8,061 nucleotides of DNA from Actinomycetota bacterium (GTDB lineage Bacteria; Actinomycetota; Thermoleophilia; Gaiellales; Gaiellaceae): contig PMXT01000017.1 of the NCBI GenBank assembly GCA_003170995.1, forward strand, positions 12,698 through 20,758, written 5' to 3'. Of the stretch, positions 1-6,424 are shown in pieces. The position numbers were made by a program, and so were the translations under genes. The notes under the pieces were generated by a model. It was not told where the DNA came from and made no database searches. It saw nothing but the letters and a program-made list of their open reading frames with translations. Positions within the stretch are counted from its first letter, which is position 1. Each line of letters opens with the position of its first letter.

Positions 1-20
1 GCTTCGTTTTGCTAGAGCTT

Positions 21-333
21 CTAACTGTTTAGCCTGGCGCTAGCGATCACGTCGAAGGCGGCTCCTGTCTGCACAGTGGGCAGGCGTCTCCACCAGCGCA
101 GGTCGATCTTCTCGGCGCACAGGCGATCCTCGAGCCAACGACCCCACTGATCGTCGCCGACGCCGCCCGCGAAAGCGACCGAGGTGCCGCAGTGCTCTGC
201 GACGTTGGCCGCATTTGTCGGTGCTCCGCCACAATGGGGGGACGAACGAGTCGGCTTCCGACCAGTTCTCGAGCGGGCGCTCGCAGATCGAGTCGACGAA
301 CGTCTCGCCGAGGAAGAGAACCGCTTCGGGCAC
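21..333 (-). pseudogene. PfkB-family sugar kinase, N-terminal remnant with frameshift
   Basis: This is the N-terminal third of a PfkB/ribokinase-family carbohydrate kinase (fructokinase-like), an enzyme class that phosphorylates sugars with ATP. From a GTG at 333 the protein begins VPEAVLFLGETFVDSICERP, the usual first beta strand, and continues to ...SEADSFVP. There the frame breaks at a run of six C (six G on the plus strand, 236-241). Removing one C restores HCGGAPTNAANVAEHCG and then VAFAGGVGDDQWGRWLEDRL, which match the family signature (GGAPxN, then G-GxxGDDxxG). The restored frame runs to a TAG at 21-23 after about 100 residues in total, whereas the family is about 300 residues, so the ATP-binding and catalytic C-terminal part is missing. 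The homopolymer shift could be a sequencing error, but the truncation cannot be explained that way. No Shine-Dalgarno is visible before the GTG. I treat it as a decayed gene; confidence in the family is high. Confidence 0.75.
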
Positions 334-446
334 GGACGCCGACGTTAGGGAGCGGCCATGACAGTAGTCTTGCTTTCTCTTTGTAAACCGCCATATGCAG
401 GCAATACGTGACCACGGACGCCATCTTGGGTTGAACAACTCCAAGG

Positions 447-476
447 AATCCTTACTCTGAGTGATAAGTAAGGATT
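447..476 (+). promoter_or_regulatory. Perfect 10-bp inverted repeat, probable VapBC operator over the ribosome-binding site
   Basis: AATCCTTACT (447-456) and AGTAAGGATT (467-476) are perfect reverse complements separated by 10 bases. A smaller palindrome, ACTC-T-GAGT, lies at 454-462. The right arm contains AAGGA (470-474), the Shine-Dalgarno of the GTG at 481. VapB/AbrB antitoxins usually bind palindromes in their own promoter as a complex with the toxin, so autoregulation is the natural reading. In RNA the same arms could form a hairpin that hides the ribosome-binding site. A possible -35 (TTGAAC, 431-436) is weak and I cannot place a convincing -10. Confidence 0.6.
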
Positions 477-480
477 AGCA

Positions 481-735
481 GTGGATGTCGTTTCGCACAT
501 AACGAGCAAGGGCCAGGTGACCGTTCCCAAGGCGGTACGTGACGCCCTGAAGCTGAAGGAAGGCGACCGGGTCGTATTCCGCGTGGTCGGCGAGCGAGCT
601 GAGCTGGCGCGGACGGCTGATCTGCTCGAGCTGGCCGGCGCCGTACCGGTCTCTGCGCCGCAAGCCGAGCTCTCATCCGGCTGGGACGAGATGAGGCGAC
701 AACTACGCCGGACCCGAGCAAGACAGAAGAAGTGA
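481..735 (+). CDS. vapB: AbrB/SpoVT-family antitoxin (VapB-like)
   Basis: Antitoxin of a type II toxin-antitoxin pair: it should bind and neutralise the PIN toxin encoded next to it and repress their shared promoter. The protein has 84 residues. Residues 4-38 form an AbrB-type swapped-hairpin DNA-binding domain, with the hallmark ITSKGQVTVPKAVRDAL followed by LKEGDRVVF. Residues 40-84 are the toxin-binding part and end in a strongly basic tail (RRQLRRTRARQKK). The start is a GTG at 481, chosen because AAGGA lies six bases upstream and the AbrB motif begins at once. Its stop codon overlaps the GTG of the toxin gene (GTGA, 732-735), so translation is probably coupled. It sits directly downstream of a perfect inverted repeat. 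Family assignment is firm; the pairing rests on gene order. Confidence 0.88.
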   Translation: MDVVSHITSKGQVTVPKAVRDALKLKEGDRVVFRVVGERAELARTADLLELAGAVPVSAPQAELSSGWDEMRRQLRRTRARQKK

Positions 736-1127
736 AGGCCGTCCTCGACACCAACGTGCTCGTACGGCACCTGACGGCTGATCCGTCCGAGCAAGGGCAG
801 CGAGCGACTGCGTTCCTCGCTCGCGCCGAGGAGTTGCTCCTGACAGATATCGTCGTCGTCGAGCTCGTCTACGCGCTCGAGACAATTTACCGAGTCGAGC
901 GTGCGCGGGTCGCCGAGTTGTTGCGGGCGGCAATCACCTTTCCCACCATCGCCGTTCTCGACGAGGTGCTGCTGCTCCGCGCGCTCGAGCTCTACGAGCG
1001 CGCGAGGCTCGATTTCGTCACGGCCTACCTCGCCGCCGCCGCCGAGCGAAGCGGAGTTGGGTCTGTCGCGTCCTTCTATCGCTCGCTCGAGCGGATCGAA
1101 TCGGTGGAGCTGGTCGAGCCGGCCTGA
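732..1127 (+). CDS. vapC: PIN-domain protein, VapC-type toxin with degenerate active site
   Basis: PIN-domain protein of 131 residues, the usual VapC length. VapC toxins are Mg2+-dependent ribonucleases that cut tRNA or rRNA. The N-terminus VLDTNVLVRHL supplies the first conserved acid (D6) with N8, and VVVELVYALE supplies E44. The later acids are not as expected. Where relatives usually read DFxDAYLAA this protein has LDFVTAYLAA, so the second aspartate is T97 (D94 remains). Where they read SFDR this one has SFYR, so that aspartate is Y116. Everything else follows the family to the end (ESVELVEPA), so this is not a frameshift product. The GTG start overlaps the antitoxin stop by four bases. 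Inference: nuclease activity is reduced or lost, perhaps leaving a co-repressor role. I compared with the family from memory only. Confidence 0.85.
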   Translation: MKAVLDTNVLVRHLTADPSEQGQRATAFLARAEELLLTDIVVVELVYALETIYRVERARVAELLRAAITFPTIAVLDEVLLLRALELYERARLDFVTAYLAAAAERSGVGSVASFYRSLERIESVELVEPA

Positions 1128-1262
1128 GTGCTCGGCTCGTGCATTCTCCTGCAAGAAGTAGCGCTATCGAGAACCGAGGTAGCGATGCTCGCCGGACTCG
1201 CCTCGAGCCTCGTCTCCGGAACCGGATCTCAATCGCTTCGTTCGATCCGACGGCGCGCGTTC

Positions 1263-2267
1263 TCAGCGGTCGAGGATGCTGTCGATCTCGGCGATCTGAT
1301 CAGGCGCGAGCGGGCCGTGCCGCATGGCGCCGGCGTTCTCCTCTGCCTGCTCGGCCGTCTTGACGCCCGGGATCGGGACGGCTTTCTCGCTGCGGCCCCA
1401 GAGCCAGGCGATCGCGCCTTGAACGAGCGTGCGCCCGTTCGAAGTGAGGATCTCGCGGATTGCATCCAGCTTGGCCAGCCATTCCTCGCGCGGCGCCCCG
1501 CTCTCGTCGAAGATACGCACCCACTCGATGCCGGCGGTGCGGAAGTCGCCCGGCGCAACGTGGCTGTCCTTCGTGTACTTGCCGCTCAGGAAGCCCATCG
1601 CAAGTGGGTTTCGGTTGATGCTGGCGAGGTTCTCGCGCTCGCACAGCTCGAGCAGCTCGGGACTGTCGTCGAACGCGTTCAGGTTGTGCTGAACGGCCGT
1701 GTAGCCGGGTCGGCTCAGCCAGCGCTCGGCGCAGCTGAGGCTGTCGGTGCTCCAGCCGTAGGCTCGGATCATGCCCTTGCCCTTCAACTCCTCGAGTGTC
1801 TCGGCAACGGCGTCGGCGGCGGTGGGCTCGAGCTCGCCGACGTGGAGCTGGTAGAGGTCGATCCAGTCGGTTCCGAGCCGGCGCAGCGAGTCTTCGCAGG
1901 CGCTGCGGATGTAGTCGGGCGAGGTGTTCGGGCCGTAGGTGCGACGGCTGCCGTCGTCGTCGAACGTCCAGCCGAACTTGCTGGCGATCACGACGCGATC
2001 GCGGTCCTTGCCGAGCGCCTTGCCCAGGACGCGTTCGCTGTGACCGGCGCCATAGCTGTCGGCCGTATCGAACAGGGTGACGCCGCAGTCGAGGCCACGC
2101 CGGATGGCGAGGGTAGAGACGTTGTCGTCGACCTCTCCCCAGCCGTAGTTCACGCCGTCGCCGCCGATAACCGGGCCGCCGATCGCCCAGCAACCGAGCC
2201 CCATCGCGCTGACCTCAATACCCGAGCGGCCGAGTGTGCGCTTCATCGTCACCTGCTCCTCCCCCAT
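1263..2267 (-). CDS. Aldo/keto reductase
   Basis: NADPH-dependent oxidoreductase of the aldo/keto reductase superfamily, a cytosolic (beta/alpha)8 barrel that reduces aldehydes or ketones. It has 334 residues, normal for the family. The catalytic tetrad is visible: D67 and Y72 in LFDTADSYG, K97 in IASKFGW and H142 in DLYQLHVG. The N-terminal signature KRTLGRSGIEVSAMGLG is typical, and the C-terminal cofactor-binding stretch AVPIPGVKTAEQAEEN is present. The substrate cannot be told from sequence. Two starts compete. The ATG at 2267 has AAAGGAG eight bases upstream. The ATG at 2246 (MKRTLGRSG, where most relatives begin) has GGAGGAG nine bases upstream, and that site lies inside the longer reading. 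It is transcribed alone, convergent with the toxin-antitoxin pair and downstream of the collagen-like gene. Confidence 0.93.
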   Translation of the reverse strand: MGEEQVTMKRTLGRSGIEVSAMGLGCWAIGGPVIGGDGVNYGWGEVDDNVSTLAIRRGLDCGVTLFDTADSYGAGHSERVLGKALGKDRDRVVIASKFGWTFDDDGSRRTYGPNTSPDYIRSACEDSLRRLGTDWIDLYQLHVGELEPTAADAVAETLEELKGKGMIRAYGWSTDSLSCAERWLSRPGYTAVQHNLNAFDDSPELLELCERENLASINRNPLAMGFLSGKYTKDSHVAPGDFRTAGIEWVRIFDESGAPREEWLAKLDAIREILTSNGRTLVQGAIAWLWGRSEKAVPIPGVKTAEQAEENAGAMRHGPLAPDQIAEIDSILDR

Positions 2268-2316
2268 TCCGCTGGCTCCTTTGTCGCATGTGTCTTATCA
2301 GGCGCGCACCCCGAGT

Positions 2317-2340
2317 GGCCCGCGCTCGAGTGCGCGGGCC
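2317..2340. terminator. GC-rich 9-bp hairpin between the collagen-like and reductase genes
   Basis: GGCCCGCGC (2317-2325) and GCGCGGGCC (2332-2340) form a perfect 9-bp stem with a six-base loop (TCGAGT). On the plus strand it is followed by TTCTTCT, but no plus-strand gene ends here. On the minus strand it lies between the stop of the collagen-like gene and the start of the reductase, without a U-tract. It could end the collagen-like transcript as a U-less terminator, or simply be a stable structure. The stem is certain; the role is a guess. Confidence 0.4.
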
Positions 2341-2428
2341 TTCTTCTCGGCCTGCTTGACGCTCTTCAAACCCCTAACGGAATAGGGACCCGCCGCCGAG
2401 CGCGGCCAGGCGGCTAATCGCTTTCCTT

Positions 2429-3271
<843 letters not shown>

Positions 3272-3327
3272 GATTCCTTCGCTTTCTCGATAGGGCGCCG
3301 CATGAGCGCAGAGGTGAGGGGTTCGTC

Positions 3328-3356
3328 ATCATCGATCGCGCGACTACGGGTGTCAA
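3328..3356 (-). promoter_or_regulatory. Putative sigma-70-type promoter of the collagen-like gene
   Basis: Read on the minus strand, a perfect TTGACA (3356-3351) is followed after exactly 17 bases by GATGAT (3333-3328), which matches TATAAT at four of six positions. The predicted start site near 3321 would give a leader of about 50 bases before the ATG at 3271, with the AAGGAA ribosome-binding site at its end. The -35 is strong and the -10 moderate. Confidence 0.5.
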
Positions 3357-3406
3357 CTCTCGACCTCCTCGCGCATGTGGTCGAGTGTCCCTGTGTCTCG
3401 CACTCG

Positions 3407-3430
3407 CCTGGGCGCGTGTTCAGGAATGTC
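3407..3430 (+). repeat. Direct repeat, copy 1
   Basis: CCTGGGCGCGTGTTCAGGAA followed by TGTC. It matches copy 2 (3572-3595) at 22 of 24 positions. A partial third version (TCGAGTGTCCCTG) starts at 3381. The units are in the same orientation, 165 bases apart. No inverted partner was seen in the window. Confidence 0.65.
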
Positions 3431-3571
3431 ACATGAGCGTGCGTTGGCGAGGGCGCAAGGTCGGCGGCGTTGAGATGGTGCTGCTCGACGCCTTAGCTCC
3501 CAGCGGCCGCCTCGCGAGCTTTTCTGACTCTCTCGAGATCTTTCGCCGTGGTGCCGACGCGGCCAGCTTGA

Positions 3572-3595
3572 CCTGGGCGAGTGTCCAGGAATGTC
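3572..3595 (+). repeat. Direct repeat, copy 2
   Basis: CCTGGGCGAGTGTCCAGGAA followed by TGTC, ending about 20 bases past the stop codon of the lipoprotein gene. The core GTGTCCAGGAATGTC has the look of an insertion-sequence end, but two ends of one element would be inverted, so this may be scar tissue or a dispersed repeat. Confidence 0.65.
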
Positions 3596-3616
3596 CCTCG
3601 AAACAGCCGCCGTATT

Positions 3617-4129
3617 TCAGCGGTTTGCCGCGTACGTGAGATCGAGGGTGTCGAGTTGGCCAGACCAACGCAGGGTGAACCGCCAGCATCCCGCGGTGGG
3701 CAGATTGATGATCGACGGGCCGGGCCCACCTATCACCTTGCGCCCGACAGGTGAGCCGACCGGAGTCGATCCGATCATCCGTTGGGCGCTGATCCGCAGG
3801 TTGGAGTAGATATTGGTCGTGACGCGCACGACCCAGAGGATCTTGTTGTTGTGGTTCTTCGGCCGGGGTGAAAGGAGGGGATCGGCCCAGAGAATCGCGG
3901 TGATCTTTCCGGCCGCACTGAGAGCGTGTGGCATGCGCGGTTTCGGATTGCTGAATCCTCCACGTGCCCACACCGGCAGCACGCCGTGCAACACCTGAGA
4001 CTTGCACACTCTCGCCTCGGCCTGGCTGCGATCAGACGCCGAGCAAGCGGCAAGCACGCCCATCCCACCGAGCAGAACCGCGAGAACGAGCGCGGCATTC
4101 CGATGTCCGTGTCCGCGCAACACGATCAT
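3617..4129 (-). CDS. Putative lipoprotein of unknown function
   Basis: A 170-residue exported protein with a lipoprotein signal: basic start (LRGHGHRN), hydrophobic core (AALVLAVLLGGMG) and lipobox VLAAC with the lipidated cysteine at 29. It should be anchored on the outer face of the membrane. The mature part is beta-rich. NKILWVVRVT (95-104) leads into GGPGPSIINLP and then GCWRFTLRW...DTLDLTY (147-166), a C-terminal pattern I have seen in uncharacterised actinobacterial lipoproteins. C42 and C148 could form a disulfide. No enzymatic motif was seen. The frame stays open upstream to an ATG at 4255. I chose the ATG at 4129 because the longer form would put 42 residues before the signal peptide. 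The ribosome-binding site is weak. The gene is divergent from the secreted protein at 4333. Confidence 0.7.
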   Translation of the reverse strand: MIVLRGHGHRNAALVLAVLLGGMGVLAACSASDRSQAEARVCKSQVLHGVLPVWARGGFSNPKPRMPHALSAAGKITAILWADPLLSPRPKNHNNKILWVVRVTTNIYSNLRISAQRMIGSTPVGSPVGRKVIGGPGPSIINLPTAGCWRFTLRWSGQLDTLDLTYAANR

Positions 4130-4174
4130 TACAGGCGGTTCAATCCTGAGAGTCTCATCGCTGAGAAGAGACAG

Positions 4175-4180
4175 AATATA
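4175..4180 (-). promoter_or_regulatory. Putative -10 box of the lipoprotein gene
   Basis: On the minus strand TATATT matches the -10 consensus at five of six positions, in a GC-rich setting. It would start transcription near 4168, about 39 bases before the ATG at 4129. No good -35 lies 16-18 bases upstream. Confidence 0.35.
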
Positions 4181-4319
4181 GGCATGGGCGAGCGTGCTCT
4201 CACCCGACGGCAGGTCATCTAGCGCTTCTGATGGAAAAGGCGGCTCAGCCCGCATAACGCATGGCGTCTCTCGTGAGTTGGTAGACGCCGTGCAGCTCCG
4301 CGACTCGCCAGGCGTGCGT

Positions 4320-4325
4320 TACTAT
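4320..4325 (+). promoter_or_regulatory. Putative leaderless -10 box of the secreted protein gene
   Basis: TACTAT fits the actinobacterial TANNNT -10 pattern and ends exactly seven bases before the GTG at 4333. No Shine-Dalgarno exists. Transcription would therefore begin at the start codon itself, the classical leaderless layout. The -35 region is not recognisable. Confidence 0.45.
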
Positions 4326-4332
4326 CGAGCGG

Positions 4333-4761
4333 GTGAAAACTCTTACCGTGGTCGCCGCTATCGCCCTTGCCTTGCTCGCAGGAAACGCCGCTGCAACCTC
4401 CGCCAAGCTCATCGGCTTTCAGACCCCGACGAATAACATCGTTTGCGCCGGCTACACGGGCTCACAGCCGGCTTCGCTCCGCTGCGACATCCACAGCGGG
4501 CTGAAGCCGAAGCCCGCTCGCCCGAAGAGCTGCCACTACGACTTCGGCTTCAGTCTCGGCCTGAACGCGAAGGGGCGAGCGCATCCGCTCTGCGTCAGCG
4601 ATGCGGTACTGCCCGACCCGAGCAAGGCGCCCGTACTCGAGTACGGCAAGACCTGGCACGACGGGCCGTTCACGTGTAAGTCGGCGAAGAAAGGCCTCAC
4701 CTGCCGTAACGGCGCCCACCACGGCTTCTTCCTCAGCAAGCAGAGTTGGAAGCGCGTCTAG
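4333..4761 (+). CDS. Secreted six-cysteine protein (DUF6636-like)
   Basis: A 142-residue exported protein. Residues 1-21 are a signal peptide (MKTLTVVAAIALALLAGNAA), probably cut near ATSAK. The mature part starts with KLIGFQTPTNNIVCAGY and contains six cysteines (38, 51, 67, 87, 115, 124), an even number suited to three disulfides. Later segments VLEYGKTWHDGPFTC, GLTCRNGAHHGFFLS and SLRCDIHSG match my memory of a widespread actinobacterial family with a GFQTPSxNIxC start and a conserved YG...W...F.C...GLTC.N..GHGF end. Its function is unknown, and I see no catalytic site. The GTG start is supported by the immediate signal peptide and a -10 box seven bases upstream. The family name is from memory and less certain than the export prediction. 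Confidence 0.8.
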   Translation: MKTLTVVAAIALALLAGNAAATSAKLIGFQTPTNNIVCAGYTGSQPASLRCDIHSGLKPKPARPKSCHYDFGFSLGLNAKGRAHPLCVSDAVLPDPSKAPVLEYGKTWHDGPFTCKSAKKGLTCRNGAHHGFFLSKQSWKRV

Positions 4762-4807
4762 CCGGCCTGCCGAGCGTGACCTCTAGGGCGCGCCTGCCCT
4801 CCGATGA

Positions 4808-5044
4808 GGAAGGAACGCGGTTAACGACGGGGAGCTTCCCAACCGCTGCGCTTGCAAACTCGCCGACGGCTGGCCCTCCTTCTCCGTGGGCGGCTCTGGC
4901 CGAAGCGACCACTTGAATTCCACGAAGCGAACCCGCGGGAAGGTCGAATTGCCGGGACTGAAAGAGCGTGATGCCGCGCGCCTCGTCGTCCGCATCTTGG
5001 CCAACCTGTCGATTCCGAGCTCGGCTGCTCGAGCGCTAGACTGA
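4808..5044 (+). other. Open frame with coding-like composition upstream of the glyA riboswitch
   Basis: After an in-frame TGA at 4805-4807 this frame stays open for 78 codons to a TGA at 5042. By hand count about three quarters of its third positions are G or C, above the local average. The protein reads NRCACKLADGWPSF in the first part and GLKERDAARLVVRILANLSIP (a plausible helix) near the end. The only usual start is a GTG at 4886 without a Shine-Dalgarno, leaving 52 residues. It may be the tail of a decayed gene or chance; I recognise no family. An overlapping minus-strand frame is also open. The rest of the interval 4762-4807 has only a weak AGGGC/GCCCT hairpin (4785-4800). Confidence 0.25.
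5013..5042 (+). promoter_or_regulatory. Putative glyA promoter
   Basis: TAGACT (5037-5042) fits the TANNNT -10 pattern, with a poor -35 (TTCCGA, 5013-5018) 18 bases upstream. The predicted start, about seven bases downstream, falls at 5049, which is exactly the first base of riboswitch stem P1. That coincidence is the main support. Confidence 0.45.
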
Positions 5045-5048
5045 ACGG

Positions 5049-5120
5049 GCTGCCGCGACTGGCGCGGGAAGGTGGAGCACCACCGGGGAACGGCAGCAAT
5101 CCAAGCCGAGCGCCTGGGCA
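5049..5120 (+). promoter_or_regulatory. ZTP riboswitch aptamer (pfl motif) controlling glyA
   Basis: The leader carries the conserved blocks of the pfl/ZTP riboswitch in order: GACTGGCG (5057-5064), a GGTGG-AGCA-CCACC hairpin (5071-5084), GGGGAAC (5085-5091) and CGCCTGGGCA (5111-5120). P1 is a perfect 7-bp helix, GCTGCCG (5049-5055) with CGGCAGC (5091-5097). The expected pseudoknot forms between GGCG (5061-5064) and CGCC (5111-5114). The class senses ZTP/ZMP (AICAR nucleotides), which build up when 10-formyl-THF is short, and it commonly precedes one-carbon and purine genes, glyA among them. The one small departure is GGGGAAC where GGGGAGC is usual. No U-tract follows, so control is more likely at translation. 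Confidence 0.9.
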
Positions 5121-5145
5121 CCGCAATCCGATTCAGGAGGTGCCC
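5116..5145 (+). promoter_or_regulatory. Alternative hairpin between riboswitch 3' end and glyA ribosome-binding region
   Basis: GGGCACC (5116-5122) is perfectly complementary to GGTGCCC (5139-5145), with a 16-base loop. The left arm contains the GGGCA that the aptamer needs for its ligand-bound fold. The right arm takes the last two G of the Shine-Dalgarno (AGGAGG, 5135-5140) and reaches to two bases before the GTG. The two folds exclude each other, so ligand binding would free the ribosome-binding region: an ON switch. Only part of the Shine-Dalgarno is paired. Confidence 0.55.
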
Positions 5146-5146
5146 C

Positions 5147-6418
5147 GTGAGCGCGCAGAAGACTTTGGATCAAACTCTCGAGCAGGCCGATCCCGCGGTC
5201 GCCCGCCTGGTCGAGCGGGAGTTCGAGCGACAGTCGCAGGCCATCTGCCTGATCCCGTCCGAGAATCACGTTTCCCGCGCCGTGCTCATGGCGCTTGGAA
5301 GCGTCCTCACCAACAAGTACTCCGAGGGCTACGCCCATCGCCGCTACTACGAAGGCCAGCAGGTCGTCGACGAGCTGGAGCCGCTGGCGATCGAGCGGGC
5401 CAAGGGGCTCTTCGGTGTCGAGCACGCCAACGTCCAGCCCTACTCGGGCTCGCCGGCGAACCTCGCCGTCTACCTCGCCTTCCTCGATCCCGGCGACACG
5501 GTGATGGGCATGGCGCTGCCGATGGGCGGCCACCTCACTCACGGCTGGGGCGTCTCGGCAACGGGCAAGTGGTTCCGCTCGGTTCAGTACGGCGTGCGCC
5601 GCGAGACGGGGCGTACCGACATGGACGAGGTGCGCGAGCTGGCGCGCAAGGAGCGCCCGAAGTTGATCTTCTGCGGCGGCACCGCAATCCCGCGCGCGAT
5701 CGACTTTCCGGCTTTCGCCGAGGTGGCGAACGAGGTCGGGGCGATCCTGGTCGCCGACATCGCCCACATCGCCGGCCTGATCGCCGGCGGCGTCCACCCC
5801 TCGCCGGTCGGCTATGCCCAGGTGCTCTCGACAACGACGCACAAGACACTGCGCGGTCCACGCGGGGCAATGCTGATGTGTTCCGAAGAGCACGCCGCCT
5901 CGATCGACAAAGCGGTCTTCCCGGGCCTGCAAGGAGGCCCGCACGACAACACCACCGCGGCGATCGCGGTGGCGCTCGGGGAAGCGAGCCGGCCGGAGTT
6001 CTCGGCCTACGCCGCCCAGATCGTGGCGAATGCCAAGGTGCTGGCCGAGGCCCTGGTCGAGCGCGGCTTCGATCTCGTCTCCGGCGGAACCGACAACCAC
6101 TTGATCCTCGTCGACCTGACCTCCAAGGACGTTCCCGGCAAGGTCGCCGCCAAGGCGCTCGACCGGGCACGGCTCACACTCAACTACAACACCGTCCCCT
6201 TCGACACGCGCAAGCCGTTCGATCCCTCGGGCATCCGTCTCGGCACTCCGGCCGCCACCACCCGCGGCATGAAGGAGCGAGAGATGCTCGAGATCGCCCG
6301 CTGGATCGACGAGGGAGTCGAGGCGGCGAAACGCGAGGACGAGAGCGAGATCGAGCGGATCGCCGGTGAAGTGCTGGAGTTGACCCGCGCCTTCCCGATC
6401 CCGGGCGCTCCGGGTTAG
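5147..6418 (+). CDS. glyA: Serine hydroxymethyltransferase
   Basis: PLP enzyme that converts serine and tetrahydrofolate to glycine and 5,10-methylene-THF, the main source of one-carbon units for purine, thymidylate and methionine synthesis. It is cytosolic and active as a dimer or tetramer. The length of 423 residues is typical. Key residues are in place: Y58 and E60 in NKYSEGY, Y67-Y68 in HRRYYEG, the PLP-contacting D204 and H207 in ADIAHIAGL, the Schiff-base lysine K233 in STTTHKTLRGPRG, and R364 for the substrate carboxylate in GIRLGTPAATTRG. The start is the GTG at 5147. An in-frame ATG at 5072 lies inside the riboswitch and is rejected; CAGGAGG sits seven bases before the GTG. The gene stands alone under a ZTP riboswitch, convergent with the MFS gene. 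Confidence 0.97.
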   Translation: MSAQKTLDQTLEQADPAVARLVEREFERQSQAICLIPSENHVSRAVLMALGSVLTNKYSEGYAHRRYYEGQQVVDELEPLAIERAKGLFGVEHANVQPYSGSPANLAVYLAFLDPGDTVMGMALPMGGHLTHGWGVSATGKWFRSVQYGVRRETGRTDMDEVRELARKERPKLIFCGGTAIPRAIDFPAFAEVANEVGAILVADIAHIAGLIAGGVHPSPVGYAQVLSTTTHKTLRGPRGAMLMCSEEHAASIDKAVFPGLQGGPHDNTTAAIAVALGEASRPEFSAYAAQIVANAKVLAEALVERGFDLVSGGTDNHLILVDLTSKDVPGKVAAKALDRARLTLNYNTVPFDTRKPFDPSGIRLGTPAATTRGMKEREMLEIARWIDEGVEAAKREDESEIERIAGEVLELTRAFPIPGAPG

Positions 6419-6424
6419 CGTCGA

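Larger units (their letters stand above)
3272..3616. other. Gene-poor spacer between collagen-like and lipoprotein genes
   Basis: This 345-base stretch holds the promoter of the collagen-like gene near its left end and two copies of a 24-bp direct repeat. One plus-strand frame is open from 3385 to 3639. It has no Shine-Dalgarno, and its two VQEC motifs come only from the repeat being read in the same frame twice, so I do not call it a gene. No transposase or other recognisable domain was found in any frame. Confidence 0.5.

Noticed and set aside
1128..2417. Plus-strand open frame of 429 codons across the aldo/keto reductase gene
   Set aside because: It is antisense to a gene with a full catalytic tetrad, has no domain, and is low-complexity in A, V and E as expected of a GC-rich shadow.
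3385..3639. 84-codon plus-strand frame with two VQEC motifs
   Set aside because: The motifs only reflect the DNA repeat falling twice in one frame. There is no ribosome-binding site, and its end overlaps the lipoprotein gene.
4130..4255. N-terminal extension of the lipoprotein by 42 codons
   Set aside because: It would place hydrophilic residues ahead of the signal peptide and lipobox. A TATATT box lies within the stretch, suggesting that transcription starts inside it.
4258..4320. tRNA-like look of GAGTTGGTAGACGCC...
   Set aside because: No acceptor stem, anticodon arm or T-loop (TTCGAAT-type) can be assembled around it.
4785..4800. AGGGC-GCGCCT-GCCCT hairpin after the secreted-protein gene
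   Set aside because: The stem is only 5 bp and no T-run follows, which is too weak to call a terminator.
5072..5146. N-terminal extension of glyA by 25 codons
   Set aside because: It would be translated from inside the riboswitch P2 hairpin. The GTG at 5147 has AGGAGG at the right distance and gives the normal N-terminus.
5036..6100. Minus-strand open frame of 354 codons across glyA
   Set aside because: It is the mirror of serine hydroxymethyltransferase and the riboswitch; its R/G/A-rich protein shows no family features.
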